A DNA stretch of 64,000 nucleotides from positions 5,394,001 to 5,458,000 of the forward strand of contig NZ_AP022619.1 in assembly GCF_010731655.1 (NCBI RefSeq). The letters are read 5' to 3'. The position numbers and the translations under genes are program-made. Origin of the DNA: Mycobacterium paraseoulense. GTDB taxonomy: Bacteria; Actinomycetota; Actinomycetes; Mycobacteriales; Mycobacteriaceae. The first letter of the stretch is position 1. Each line of letters starts with the position of its first letter. A model generated the notes under the pieces. That model made no database searches. It was not told the origin of the DNA and saw nothing but the letters and a program-made list of their open reading frames with translations. Below are positions 35,580 to 45,027 of the stretch, one piece after another.

Positions 35580-38500
35580 TCAGGCGACCTGGACGGTGTG
35601 CCCGGGTAACAGGTCTTGCATCCGGCCGCGGCATTCCACCGCGATCGACGCGCTGTTGCCCGCCTCGGAGGTCAGGTCGGCCGCCCGGCCGCTGACCCGA
35701 AGGTGCAGCCGCTGGCCCCGGTACACGAACGGGAACTCGATGGGATCCAGCCCTTTCGGCCACTGCGGGCTCAGGATCAGCCGGTCGTCGCGGGTTTCCA
35801 GCCCGGTGAAGCAACGTTGCAGCAGGTCGATGCTGCCGGCCATCGCGGCCAGGTGTATCCCCTCCGACGTGGTGCCGCCCTGGATGTCGACGACGTCGGA
35901 GGCGAGCACCTGCACGAAGTACTTCATGGCGTGATGCCGGTTGGCGCGGGTGAGCACCCATGAATGGACGAGCGAGCTGAGCGTCGACCCGTCCGAGGTG
36001 CGCGCGAGGTAATAGTCCACGGTTTCCGGAATCCGCTCGGGCGCGAAGCGATAACCGAGCCGGCCGAACACGGCCAGCAACTCGTCGGAGGACAGCAGGT
36101 AGAACAGCATCAGCACGTCGGCCTGCTTGGACGCCTTGTAGTTGTTCACGCTGTCGTTCTCGGCCTCCAGGATGCGGTCGAGCCGCTGGATGTTCCCGTA
36201 GCGCTGCCGGTACTGCTCCCAATCCAGCTCCGCCAGTTGGGAATACCCCTCGAACTGGCTGATCACGTTGTCGTGGAAGGGGACGAACATGCGCCGCGTC
36301 ACGTGATCCCACCGGTCGAGCTCGTCGCTGGTGAGATCGATCTTGCCGACGAGATCGAGTCGGTCGCGCAGCGGCAGCAAGTCCAGGGCGTCCATCGCCC
36401 GCAGGATCACCCAGACCGCCATGACATTCGTGTAGGCGTTGTTGTCTATCCCGTCGTACTCCTTGCCGGGGTAGCCCGAATGGAACTCGTCGGGGCCGAT
36501 GATGCCGTTGATCGTGTAGCGGCCCCGGCTTTCGTCAAAGCCCGCGAGCCCCACCCAGAAACGCGCGATCTCGACCAGCATCTCGGCGCCGTAGTCGACA
36601 AGGAACTGGCGGTCCCCGGTCACCTGGTAGTGCTGCCAGGCGTTGAACGCGATGGCGAGGCCGACATGGTGTGCGCGGGCGCTGGCATCCGGATTCCACC
36701 GGCCGGACTGCGGATTGAGGTGCAGTTCCTGGCTCACCTCGCGCCCGTCGCTCCCCGATTGCCAGGGATACAGCGCGCCCAGATAGCCGGCTCGGCGCGC
36801 CGCCCGGCGGGCCTCGGGGAGCCGCCGATAACGGTAGAGCAGCAGTGACCGGGCCACGTTGGGCATGCGCACGCTGAGCACCGGGGAGACGAAGAGCGAG
36901 TCCCAGAAGACATGTCCGCGGTATGCCTCGCCGTGCAGCCCGCGCGCGGGGACTCCCGCGTCGAGCTCGGCGGTGTGCGGTGAGAGCGTCTGCAGCAGGT
37001 GCACCAAGTGCAGCCGGAGGACGCGCAGCGCGTCGGCGCCGTCGGTCAGGCCGATGGTGCATTGTTCCCACAGCAAATCCCAGGCCCGGGCGTGCTGACG
37101 ATGCAGCTCGGCATAGCGGTCGGCGGCGTCGAGGTGCAGCTGGGCGGTGCTCGCCGGCTCCGAGATCGCGCTGTCCCTGCCCGTGAAGATCGTCGCGATC
37201 TTCTCGCAGGTGACCGATTGCCCGGCGGCCAGCTCCACCGCGATATCGTGACCGCCCCGGTCGGCTTCTCGCACGAATTTGTACCGCGCATCGGCGGGTG
37301 TGTCGCCGCTCCACACGGTGCTGCGCGCGGCCACCGCGATGGCGATCCGCGACTGCGACGTCTCGGTGCGCAATACCACCGATTCAGTTGCGGTTTCGTC
37401 GATCACCGGCGATGCGAGGTGGGTGCTCGACAACGAGCGGTAGCGCTCGACCATGGTATTGCGCACGCCCCCGTCCAGCAGCGACCGGAATTCGACGGTG
37501 CCCGACCAGTTCTCCGCAACGATCGTGGTCCGCATCGCGAGCACGTGCGGCTGGTGCATGGAGGCGAACCGCTCTTGGGTCATCGTCGTGATCCGGCCCG
37601 CACCGTCGCGGCATCGGATCGTGCGGATCAACGTCGCATGTCTCAGGTCGAAAGTCTGCCGGTAGAACAACAACTCGGTGTCGTCGATGTGAAACCACGG
37701 CCCGTCGTTGATCCGGAATGTCAGCGTCAACCAATTGGGTAGGTTGACCAGGCTTTCGTTCTCGACGGTTCGGCCCGCGATGCGATCGGCCAGCGTGTTG
37801 TAGACACCGGCCGCGTATGTCCCCGGGTAGTGCGCCTCGGCCGCCGCTGCCTCCGGAGCGCAGCCCCGGGTGGCGACGTAGCCGTTACCGACGGTGCACA
37901 GGGTTTCGCGCAGCCGCTCGTAACTCGGGTCGTAACCCTCATAAACCAACTGCCATGGATCGCTGGGGGCGGCCGCCGCCTCGTGCAGATCGCGAGCCAG
38001 CCGCCGGACGAATTCGCACACCGCGGGGGGATCGGCCAGGCTGAACAGCGCGGCGGACGGGCGATCCCCGTCCTCGTTGTGGCGCAACGCGATTCCCACG
38101 CCGTCGAATTGGACGGCGTCGAAAGCGTCCTCGTCGGTGATATCGTCGCCGACGTAGATCGGCAGCATGGCGCCGGAACTCGCTCCCTCGATGCGTTCGA
38201 GGATCCAGTGCAGCGTTTTCCCCTTGTCCCAATCGAGGCTGGGGCGCAGCTCGATGACTCTGCGGCCCATCGTGACCCGCAGGCCCTGGGATCGCGCGAG
38301 TTTGCGTGTCGTCGCGATGATGCGGTCGACCTCTGCCGGGTCGACGTTGCGATAGTGGATCGCGACGGCAAATCGCTTGCGCTCCACCCAGATCCCGGCG
38401 ATGTCGTTGAGCAGCTCCGCCGTCCGGTCGGCCGCACGCGTCAGGGCACCCATGGCGTCGACCGCGGCGGCGTTCTCCTGTTGGGTCCCGTCCGGCGCGA

Positions 38501-39260
38501 CGAGTTCGAAGCCGTGACTGCCCGCGTACCAAATTCCGTCGACCGGCACGCGTTCGCGAAGATCGCCGAGATCGCGGCCGCTTATCACCGCGACGGGGCA
38601 CTCTGCGGCCAGCGCGCGCAGCGCTTCGAGGCCGCCCTCGACCAGCGTGGCGGATTCCGGCCGGCCGACGATCTCGGACAGCGTGCCGTCGAAGTCCAGG
38701 AACACGGCCGGTCGCCGGCTCGCCACCAGCTCTTTGAGCTGGCTGTAGACACCCATCGCGTCGGCGATGGTCGAGATCGGGACGCCGCCGCGCCGCACCG
38801 AGATCTCCGCGAGGTCGGCGACGACGGTGTCCGCCCCGCGCGACAGCAATTCGTCGGCCCCCCCGTTGCGCTCGAGGCCGAGGACGAGGCCCAAGTCACC
38901 GTCTCGGCCGGCCGCCACCCCCGCTTCGCCACAGTCGATCAGGACACAACGCACCGGGCGTACCCCCAGGCGCGTCACCGTCGTCATCAGAGCCGCATCG
39001 ACCCCCTCGGCGGTGCCGGCGGCGCCGACCGCCACGCCGACGAGCTCCTCGATCCCGGCGGCGCGCAACAGGGGCGCGCAGTCACGGGTGGACGAGTAAA
39101 CGGCGGTGGCGACACCGGCGTCGCGCAGCCGCTGCAGGAATGCGGCGGTCGACTCGCGGGCCTCGACCGCGCCCGGTGCCGTTTCTGCGACCACACAGTC
39201 GATCCCGAGAATCACGGCATCGTGGTAGCGCCTATCGACAATGACTGGCCATTCGGTCAC
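35580..39260 (-). CDS. otsB1: Trehalose-6-phosphate phosphatase-GH65 fusion (Rv2006/OtsB1-like)
   Basis: 1226 residues in three parts. Residues 1-165 form a HAD-like domain whose catalytic position is changed (LGIDCVV, Gly19 in place of the nucleophile Asp), so it should be inactive. Residues about 175-435 form an intact OtsB-type HAD phosphatase with LDFDGTLSE (Asp189, Asp191) and GDDITDEDAF. Residues about 445-1226 are a glycoside hydrolase family 65 module with HVFWDSLFV and the general acid Glu925 in GPDEFHSGY; GH65 members are mostly phosphorylases or hydrolases acting on alpha-glucosides such as trehalose. Rv2006 has the same order. The protein could make and break trehalose derivatives in dormancy; the true GH65 substrate is unknown. 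Confidence 0.9.
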   Translation of the reverse strand: MTEWPVIVDRRYHDAVILGIDCVVAETAPGAVEARESTAAFLQRLRDAGVATAVYSSTRDCAPLLRAAGIEELVGVAVGAAGTAEGVDAALMTTVTRLGVRPVRCVLIDCGEAGVAAGRDGDLGLVLGLERNGGADELLSRGADTVVADLAEISVRRGGVPISTIADAMGVYSQLKELVASRRPAVFLDFDGTLSEIVGRPESATLVEGGLEALRALAAECPVAVISGRDLGDLRERVPVDGIWYAGSHGFELVAPDGTQQENAAAVDAMGALTRAADRTAELLNDIAGIWVERKRFAVAIHYRNVDPAEVDRIIATTRKLARSQGLRVTMGRRVIELRPSLDWDKGKTLHWILERIEGASSGAMLPIYVGDDITDEDAFDAVQFDGVGIALRHNEDGDRPSAALFSLADPPAVCEFVRRLARDLHEAAAAPSDPWQLVYEGYDPSYERLRETLCTVGNGYVATRGCAPEAAAAEAHYPGTYAAGVYNTLADRIAGRTVENESLVNLPNWLTLTFRINDGPWFHIDDTELLFYRQTFDLRHATLIRTIRCRDGAGRITTMTQERFASMHQPHVLAMRTTIVAENWSGTVEFRSLLDGGVRNTMVERYRSLSSTHLASPVIDETATESVVLRTETSQSRIAIAVAARSTVWSGDTPADARYKFVREADRGGHDIAVELAAGQSVTCEKIATIFTGRDSAISEPASTAQLHLDAADRYAELHRQHARAWDLLWEQCTIGLTDGADALRVLRLHLVHLLQTLSPHTAELDAGVPARGLHGEAYRGHVFWDSLFVSPVLSVRMPNVARSLLLYRYRRLPEARRAARRAGYLGALYPWQSGSDGREVSQELHLNPQSGRWNPDASARAHHVGLAIAFNAWQHYQVTGDRQFLVDYGAEMLVEIARFWVGLAGFDESRGRYTINGIIGPDEFHSGYPGKEYDGIDNNAYTNVMAVWVILRAMDALDLLPLRDRLDLVGKIDLTSDELDRWDHVTRRMFVPFHDNVISQFEGYSQLAELDWEQYRQRYGNIQRLDRILEAENDSVNNYKASKQADVLMLFYLLSSDELLAVFGRLGYRFAPERIPETVDYYLARTSDGSTLSSLVHSWVLTRANRHHAMKYFVQVLASDVVDIQGGTTSEGIHLAAMAGSIDLLQRCFTGLETRDDRLILSPQWPKGLDPIEFPFVYRGQRLHLRVSGRAADLTSEAGNSASIAVECRGRMQDLLPGHTVQVA

Positions 39261-39334
39261 CTTTGCGACGATGCCACAGTGCGGGAGCCCGTCAAGGGTC
39301 GTCGGCGCAGGGGGGCCTCATGGCCATGCGGTTG

Positions 39335-39348
39335 GTGACTAAAGCCTC
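39335..39348 (+). promoter_or_regulatory. DosR-type box before Rv2005c-like usp
   Basis: GTGACTAAAGCCTC, 54 bp before ATG 39403, with a weaker neighbour GGGCCTCATGGCCA at 39313-39326. Together they resemble the paired boxes usual at induced promoters. They are in the 142-bp divergent gap from the otsB1 fusion. Confidence 0.45.
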
Positions 39349-39402
39349 ATGATCGACGGTCGCAGCCGCCATAGCGTTTTGGGGGAGGAGAGGGAGAACA
39401 TC

Positions 39403-40290
39403 ATGTCCGCACTCGCAAACCGCCACGGCATCGTCGTCGGAATCGACGGATCGCCGGCCGCCAACGCCGCCGTCTGTTGGGCGGCCCGTGACGCGGCCAT
39501 GCGGCACGTGCCGCTGACGGTGGTCCACATGGTGAACGCCACCGTGCCCATGTACCCGGCGCTGCCGTTGTCGACCGGTGTGGCGGTGTGGCAGGAAGAG
39601 CAAGGCCGGCAGGTCCTCGAAGACGCGGTGAAGATCGCCGAGGACGCCGTCACCACCGACCGCAAGATCGACGTCCGAAGCGAGCTCAGGTGTGCGCCCC
39701 CGGTGCCCACCCTGGTCGAGATGTCCAAAGAGGCCGAGATGGTCGTCGTCGGCAGCAACGGTCGCGGCGCGCTGGAGAGGCTGCTGCTGGGTTCGGTGAG
39801 CAGCAGCGTGGTACGCAGCGCGCGCTGCCCGGTCGCGGTCGTCCGCGACGAAGATCCGCTCATGGAGCATCCGCAGCAAGCCCCGGTGCTCGTGGGCATC
39901 GACGGCTCGCCCGCCTCGGAGGCAGCCGTAGGCGTCGCGTTCGACGAAGCGTCGCGTCGCGGTGTCGAGCTGACCGCACTGCACGCGTGGAGCGACGTCG
40001 ACGTTTTCGAACTCCCCGGGGTGGATTGGTCGGCGGTGAAGTCGGAAGCCGAGCGGAGCCTGGCCGAGCAACTGGCGGGCTGGCAGGAACGCTATCCCGA
40101 CGTCACGGTGCGCCGGATCGTCGTCGCGGACCGGCCGGCCCGTCAGCTCATCGAGCAATCGGAATCCGCGCAACTCGTCGTCGTGGGCAGCCATGGCCGC
40201 GGCGGCCTGTCCGGCGTGTTGCTGGGTTCGGTGAGCAACGCCGTGGTCCACGCCACCCGGATGCCGGTGATCGTCGCGCGGCCGTCCTAG
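39403..40290 (+). CDS. Universal stress protein, Rv2005c-like
   Basis: 295 residues, the same length as Rv2005c. Two full UspA domains with [15 protein letters not shown] (about 124-138) and [15 protein letters not shown] (about 266-280). GGAGAGGGAG lies before ATG 39403; a longer frame from 39349 is not needed. Gene order otsB1 / usp / Rv2004c-like is the same as Rv2006-Rv2005c-Rv2004c in M. tuberculosis. Confidence 0.93.
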   Translation: MSALANRHGIVVGIDGSPAANAAVCWAARDAAMRHVPLTVVHMVNATVPMYPALPLSTGVAVWQEEQGRQVLEDAVKIAEDAVTTDRKIDVRSELRCAPPVPTLVEMSKEAEMVVVGSNGRGALERLLLGSVSSSVVRSARCPVAVVRDEDPLMEHPQQAPVLVGIDGSPASEAAVGVAFDEASRRGVELTALHAWSDVDVFELPGVDWSAVKSEAERSLAEQLAGWQERYPDVTVRRIVVADRPARQLIEQSESAQLVVVGSHGRGGLSGVLLGSVSNAVVHATRMPVIVARPS

Positions 40291-40305
40291 GGTCGCGCCG
40301 CCGCC

Positions 40306-41766
40306 GTGCCGTATCTCGAGCTGCACGAAACCCACACGGGCGTCGTCATTCTCGCTGGCGACCGCGCATACAAGGCCAAGAAGCCGGTGCTGACCGACTT
40401 TCTCGACTTCCGCGCGCCGCAGCAGCGCGAGCACGCCTGTCGCCGGGAGATCGAGCTCAACAGCCGGCTCTCGCCCGAGACCTACCTCGGCGTCGCCCAC
40501 CTCACCGACCCGCTCGGCGGGCCGGCCGAGCCGGTCGTGGTCATGCGGCGCTACCGCGACGAGGACCGCCTCGCGTACCTGGTGGCCCACGACACCGGAG
40601 AGTCCGTGCACCGCGTGCTGGACGCGGTCGCGGCCGTGTTGGCCCGCTTCCACGAACGCGCCGAGCGCGGCGAGCGGATCGACGCCCAGGGCAAGGCCGC
40701 CGCGATCGAGGGGCGCTGGCGGGAGAACCTGTCCGAATTGGAACGGTATGCGAACCAATCGATTTTGGGCGTCGTCGAAAGTGCGGTAGCTCATGTGCAG
40801 CGCCTGGTGGCCCAGTTCGTCGCCGGGCGCGCGCCGCTGTTCGCGCGGCGCATCCGCGAGGGGCGCATCGTCGACGGGCACGGCGACCTGCTCGCCGACG
40901 ACATCTTCTGGGTCGGCGGTACGCCGGCGCTGCTGGACTGCCTGGAGTTCGACGACCGGCTGCGCCACGTCGACTGCATCGACGACGCCGCCTTCCTCGC
41001 GATGGACCTGGAGTTCCTGGGCCGCAAGGACTTCGGCGACTACTTCCTGCAGCGTTACGCCGAGCACGCGGGTCGCGCGGCGCCGCCGGCGCTGTGCGAC
41101 TTCTACATCGCCTACCGGGCCGCGGTGCGGGCGAAGGTGGACTGCGTCCGGGTCACCCAGGGCAGTCCCGGGGCGTCCGATGACGCCGCCCGCCATCTCG
41201 CCATCGCCACCCGGCACCTGCAGAGTGGCACCGTTCGGCTGGCGCTCGTCGGCGGCAGCCCGGGCACCGGGAAGTCCACCGTGGCCCGTGGGCTGGCCGA
41301 ATCGTTTGGGGCGCAGCTGATCTCTACCGACGACGTGCGCCGGGAGCTTCGCGACTCCGGCGCCATCGCCGGTGAGCCCGGCGTGCTGAACGCCGGGCTG
41401 TACAGCCCCGAGAAGGTGGCGCTGGTCTACGAGACCGCCCTGGGCCGGGCGCGGCAGTTGCTGGGCGAGGGGCGCTCGGTGATCCTCGACGGGACCTGGC
41501 GCGATCCGCGGACGCGCGCCCGGGCCCACCGGCTGGCCGCCGAGACGCACTCGGCACTGGTCGAATTCGTGTGCTCGGCGACGGCCGACGTGGCGGCCGG
41601 CCGGATCAAGACCAGGCCCCCGGGCAACTCCGAGGTGACCCCGGAGATCGCGGCCGCCCTGGCGGACGGGCACGCCGACTGGGACGGCGCGTACCGGATC
41701 GACACCTCCCGCAGTCCCGACCTCGTCGCGGGCGAGGCGCACGACCTGTGGCGGCGCGCGACGTAA
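40306..41766 (+). CDS. Rv2004c-like aminoglycoside-phosphotransferase-like/P-loop kinase fusion
   Basis: 486 residues from GTG 40306. The N-terminal domain (about 1-300) is APH/protein-kinase-like, with the catalytic VDGHGDLLADDIFW (about 191-204) and LDCLEFDDRLRHVDCIDD. The C-terminal domain (about 312-486) is a gluconate-kinase-like P-loop NTPase with GGSPGTGKST (316-325) and DGTWRDPRTR. Rv2004c of the DosR regulon has this layout. It probably phosphorylates a small molecule, but no substrate is known. It is 15 bases downstream of the USP, so they are co-transcribed. Confidence 0.9.
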   Translation: MPYLELHETHTGVVILAGDRAYKAKKPVLTDFLDFRAPQQREHACRREIELNSRLSPETYLGVAHLTDPLGGPAEPVVVMRRYRDEDRLAYLVAHDTGESVHRVLDAVAAVLARFHERAERGERIDAQGKAAAIEGRWRENLSELERYANQSILGVVESAVAHVQRLVAQFVAGRAPLFARRIREGRIVDGHGDLLADDIFWVGGTPALLDCLEFDDRLRHVDCIDDAAFLAMDLEFLGRKDFGDYFLQRYAEHAGRAAPPALCDFYIAYRAAVRAKVDCVRVTQGSPGASDDAARHLAIATRHLQSGTVRLALVGGSPGTGKSTVARGLAESFGAQLISTDDVRRELRDSGAIAGEPGVLNAGLYSPEKVALVYETALGRARQLLGEGRSVILDGTWRDPRTRARAHRLAAETHSALVEFVCSATADVAAGRIKTRPPGNSEVTPEIAAALADGHADWDGAYRIDTSRSPDLVAGEAHDLWRRAT

Positions 41767-41800
41767 CGGCCGCCAGGAGGTTCCAACGTCCCGGCCGTCG

Positions 41801-41814
41801 GGGACCAACGGCCC
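41801..41814 (+). promoter_or_regulatory. DosR-type box before acg-ketosynthase operon
   Basis: GGGACCAACGGCCC with CTG following, 52 bp before ATG 41866. It would control the Acg-type gene and, by read-through, the ketosynthase III pair. Confidence 0.65.
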
Positions 41815-41865
41815 TGCCCGCACCCGGCGCCCGGCGCATAGAGTTTGGCTCACCTAATCGACGAA

Positions 41866-42864
41866 ATGGTGGAGATGGACGCGAAAGTGCCGACCGAGCA
41901 GGTCATCCGGGACGCGGTGACGCTCGCGTGCCGCGCGCCTTCGCTGCACAACAGCCAGCCCTGGCGCTGGGTGGCCGACGGCGCGAGGCTGCACCTGTGG
42001 GCCGACCCACGCCACGCGATGCACGCCACCGACCACACCGGCCGGGAGCTGATCCTGAGCTGCGGCGCCGTCCTCGACCACCTGCGGGTCGCCATGGCCG
42101 CCGCGGGCTGGGAAAGCGTCACCGAACGTTTTCCCACCGCGGGCAGACCGGATCACCTCGCGAGTGTCGGCTTTTTGCCCGTGGAGAACGTGACGGCGCA
42201 GTGCCGGCTGCGGGCCGACGCGATCCTTCGCCGCCGCACCGACCGGTTGCCTCTGGGCGCACCGACCGCGTGGCCCACTCTGCATTCGGCCCTGAGCCGC
42301 GCGGTGACCCCGTACGACGTGTCGCTGGACGTGGTCGACGACGACGAGCGGCCGCGGCTGGCCGAGGCGTCGCGGCTCACCGAGCAGCTGCGCCGAAACG
42401 ACACGTCCTATCTGACCGAATTGCGTTGGTGGACATCGCCCTTCGAGGCGAACGGCGACCACGTGCCAGAAAGCGCCCTGCTGTCCAGTTCCGAGGCGGC
42501 GCGCGTCGACGTCGCCCGCGCGTTCCCGCCGGCGGGCGGGGGCCGCCGGCGACCCGCGATCGACCAGGACCACTCCAAGATCGTGGTCCTGTCCACCCAT
42601 CACGACGATGCGCCGGCCGAGGTGCTGCGCTGCGGTGAGGCGCTGTCGGCGGTGCTGCTCGAATGCACGTTGGCCGGCATGGCCACCTGCACGCTGACCC
42701 ACATGACGGAGATGGCGCTGAGCCGCGACATCATCAGGCAGATCACCGGCGGCTCCGGCCAGCCCCAGCTGCTGATCCGGGTCGGCCGGTCACCGGCCCA
42801 CGACCAACACGCGCAACCCACCGCCCGGCGTCCGGTGACCGAAGTCCTCGAGATACGTGAGTAA
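41866..42864 (+). CDS. Acg-family nitroreductase-fold protein
   Basis: 332 residues from ATG 41866. TTG 41845 and ATG 41875 are alternatives and none has a good Shine-Dalgarno, so a short-leader or leaderless message from the 41801 site is possible. CRAPSLHNSQPWRW (about 20-33), GRELILSCGAVLDHLRVAMA and RRRTDRLPLGAPT mark it as close to Acg (Rv2032). It is the fourth member of this family in the window. Confidence 0.88.
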   Translation: MVEMDAKVPTEQVIRDAVTLACRAPSLHNSQPWRWVADGARLHLWADPRHAMHATDHTGRELILSCGAVLDHLRVAMAAAGWESVTERFPTAGRPDHLASVGFLPVENVTAQCRLRADAILRRRTDRLPLGAPTAWPTLHSALSRAVTPYDVSLDVVDDDERPRLAEASRLTEQLRRNDTSYLTELRWWTSPFEANGDHVPESALLSSSEAARVDVARAFPPAGGGRRRPAIDQDHSKIVVLSTHHDDAPAEVLRCGEALSAVLLECTLAGMATCTLTHMTEMALSRDIIRQITGGSGQPQLLIRVGRSPAHDQHAQPTARRPVTEVLEIRE

Positions 42865-42913
42865 CCGACATGCCAAGCCCTACACCAAGGACGAAGCCAA
42901 GGAGGTGCCATCG

Positions 42914-44017
42914 ATGACTCGGCACTGGCTGGTGATGGAAACAACCGGGGAAGGCGGCGAGGCGCCCTTCGTGGCGCGGGTGGCGGCCGCGGGCCGGCAT
43001 CTGCCCGGCACCCACCTGACGACCGACGATCTCATGGCGTCCACCCGCCACCGCACCCACATCGACCTCGAGCGGCTGACCGGGATCCGCGAACGCCGGG
43101 TGTCGGTGGGCGACGAGGATTCCTACTCCCTGGCCAGCTCGGCGGCGCTGAACTGCCTGGCCACCGCGCAGCAGGATCCGGCGGCGCTGGACGTGGTGAT
43201 CAGCTGCAGCATCACGAAGTTCCGCGACGGGCTGACCCAGTGGCTCGAGCCGACCATGAGCAGCGCCGTGGCGCGCGGGATCGGGGCGAACAACGCGATG
43301 ACGTTCGACGTGTCCAACGCGTGCGCCGGAATGCTCACGGGCGTCACGATTTTGAACAATTGGATCCGACAGGGCGTCGTCGAGCGCGGGCTCGTCGTCA
43401 GCGGCGAGTACATCTCGCAGCTGTCCAACAACGCCGCCCGGCACATCCGCAACATCATGAGCAAGGAGCTGGCGTGCCTGACCCTGGGCGATGCCGGCGC
43501 GGCGCTGCTGCTGGAGCGGGCGCCGGCCGGTTCGGCCGGCATCGCCCTGGCCGGCTTCACCACCGTCGCCGACTACAGCCGGCTCTGCCTGGCTTATCCG
43601 CAGGGGGACGACCCGGGCGCGCGGATGTTCACCAACTCCCGCGCCATCCAGAAGGCCGCGATCGCCGACACCCCGTTGCTGTTGAGCGAAGTGCTTGACA
43701 CCGTTGGTCTTTCGATCCACGACATCGACCACGTCATCACCCACCAGACCTCGGCGCGCGCCATCCGCAAGGGCATGGCCCGGATGTCGGAGGTGTTCGG
43801 CGACAGCCCGCGCCACGACGCGGTGATCACCGTCGACCGCTACGGGAACACCGCCTCGACGACCCACACCGTGGCGCTCGTCGAGGAACTCGAGGCCGGG
43901 CGGATCAAGCCCGGGGAGCGGATCGCGTTGCTGGCGTTGGCCTCCGGGCTGGAGATCGGTGTGGTCTTGTTGACCCTGGACGAGGATGTGGTGAGCCGCT
44001 ATGGGCACGGTGATTGA
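42914..44017 (+). CDS. Ketosynthase III (FabH-like), catalytic triad intact
   Basis: 367 residues from ATG 42914, with AAGGAGGTG six bases upstream. The thiolase fold carries the full FabH-type triad: Cys137 in DVSNACAG, His277 in THQTSAR and Asn312 in DRYGNTAS. Such enzymes join an acyl-CoA to malonyl-ACP or another nucleophile, or transfer acyl groups. It overlaps the following, degenerate ketosynthase by 17 bases, which suggests a heterodimer. Possible substrates are acyl-CoAs from the acyl-CoA synthetase/dehydrogenase operon and the ACP at 18231; that is inference. It is not the housekeeping mycobacterial FabH by context, since no FAS-II genes are adjacent. Confidence 0.88.
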   Translation: MTRHWLVMETTGEGGEAPFVARVAAAGRHLPGTHLTTDDLMASTRHRTHIDLERLTGIRERRVSVGDEDSYSLASSAALNCLATAQQDPAALDVVISCSITKFRDGLTQWLEPTMSSAVARGIGANNAMTFDVSNACAGMLTGVTILNNWIRQGVVERGLVVSGEYISQLSNNAARHIRNIMSKELACLTLGDAGAALLLERAPAGSAGIALAGFTTVADYSRLCLAYPQGDDPGARMFTNSRAIQKAAIADTPLLLSEVLDTVGLSIHDIDHVITHQTSARAIRKGMARMSEVFGDSPRHDAVITVDRYGNTASTTHTVALVEELEAGRIKPGERIALLALASGLEIGVVLLTLDEDVVSRYGHGD

Positions 44018-44897
44018 TCGGATCGACGTCTCGCATCCGCGGCTGCGGGGGCGCCACAGCGCGCTGCACCTGGCCGTCGTCGCCGCCAAGGACTGCCTCA
44101 AGCGGGCCGGATGTGACGCCTCGGACCTGGACCTCGTCGTCAACGCCGGTATCTACCGCGACCGCAACCTCGGTGAGCCGGCGCTCGCCGCGCTGATCCA
44201 GGACGACATCGGTGCCAACCCCGGGGACCCGCACGCGGGCGCCCACGGCACCTTCTCCTTCGACATCGCCAACGGCACCTGCGGGCTGCTGACCGCGCTG
44301 CAGATCGTCGACGGGTTCATGCGCAGCCGCGCCATCCGGCGCGCGCTGGTCGTCGCCAGCGACGCCGACCCCGGCCACGGGATGAGCGAGCACTTCCCCT
44401 TCTCGGCCGCCGGGGCGGCGATGCTGTGCGGCTGGTCCGACGACGACTACGGCCTCAGCCGGGTCTCCTGGGTGAACGACCCGAGTGACGCTGGCGACGA
44501 AACCTTCAGCGCCACAGTGGGATTCGCTGATTCCCGCAACGTCCTGAGATTCTCCGAGTCGGCTGCGACAAACGAGCGGTTCGCCGCGGCGGCCGGGCGG
44601 GCGGTGTTGGCGTGCCTTGCCGAGCAGTCGGTGCGGCTGTCCGACGTCGACGCGATCGTGGCCGCCCCCGCCCGGCCGGGATACCGCGCCGCGCTGGGCG
44701 CTCGGCTGGGCGTGCCGGTCGAGGCGATCAGCGTCGCCGACGACGAACACATGCACACCGCCGCCCTGGCCGCCGCGTTCGGGCAGCGGGCCGAGCGGTT
44801 GCCGGCGGGCGCGCGGGTCCTGTTCGTCGCGGCCGGGGCCGACGTCGTCGCCGGCGCCGCCCTCTATCGCCAGCCACCCCGGGCCGCGGCGTCATAA
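44001..44897 (+). CDS. Degenerate ketosynthase III partner (triad lost)
   Basis: 298 residues, shorter than the usual 320-370. It has the same thiolase fold by alignment with the gene before it, but all three catalytic positions differ: Thr93 at the Cys position (DIANGTCG, with Cys94 one residue later), Ala222 at the His position (IVAAPARPG) and His252 at the Asn position (EHMHTAA). It should not perform standard decarboxylative condensation. The arrangement resembles PqsB/PqsC, where an inactive subunit pairs with an active one. Start ATG 44001 lies within the upstream gene, so translation is coupled. Confidence 0.8.
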   Translation: MGTVIDRIDVSHPRLRGRHSALHLAVVAAKDCLKRAGCDASDLDLVVNAGIYRDRNLGEPALAALIQDDIGANPGDPHAGAHGTFSFDIANGTCGLLTALQIVDGFMRSRAIRRALVVASDADPGHGMSEHFPFSAAGAAMLCGWSDDDYGLSRVSWVNDPSDAGDETFSATVGFADSRNVLRFSESAATNERFAAAAGRAVLACLAEQSVRLSDVDAIVAAPARPGYRAALGARLGVPVEAISVADDEHMHTAALAAAFGQRAERLPAGARVLFVAAGADVVAGAALYRQPPRAAAS

Positions 44898-44996
44898 CGA
44901 CGGAACTGGTCACTGGACGCTCACGTCAGCGAGATTGGCCGGCGCACATCCACGCGAGATTGCGTTCAGGGTTGTGTATGCGCTCATTGGACGACC

Positions 44997-45018
44997 CTCC
45001 CGGCAATCTCGGCGGGAG
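44997..45018. terminator. Hairpin between convergent ketosynthase and ppsA genes
   Basis: CTCCCG (44997-45002) and CGGGAG (45013-45018) pair around a 10-nt loop. In addition CGAGATTGC near 44955 pairs with GCAATCTCG at 45003-45011, so two alternative stems exist. The 130-bp gap has no other feature. It probably ends transcription from both sides. Confidence 0.4.
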
Positions 45019-45027
45019 TCCCCTCGA

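Noticed and set aside
39292..41853. 853-codon minus-strand frame opposite the USP and Rv2004c-like genes
   Set aside because: It spans two well supported plus-strand genes and encodes no known domain; a GC-skew shadow.
42857..42913. Earlier GTG start for the first ketosynthase
   Set aside because: It overlaps the acg-type stop and lacks a ribosome site, while ATG 42914 has AAGGAGGTG at good spacing.
44001..44897. Frameshift in the second ketosynthase as cause of the lost triad
   Set aside because: The flanking sequence stays in frame and aligns without gaps around each changed residue, so the changes are substitutions.
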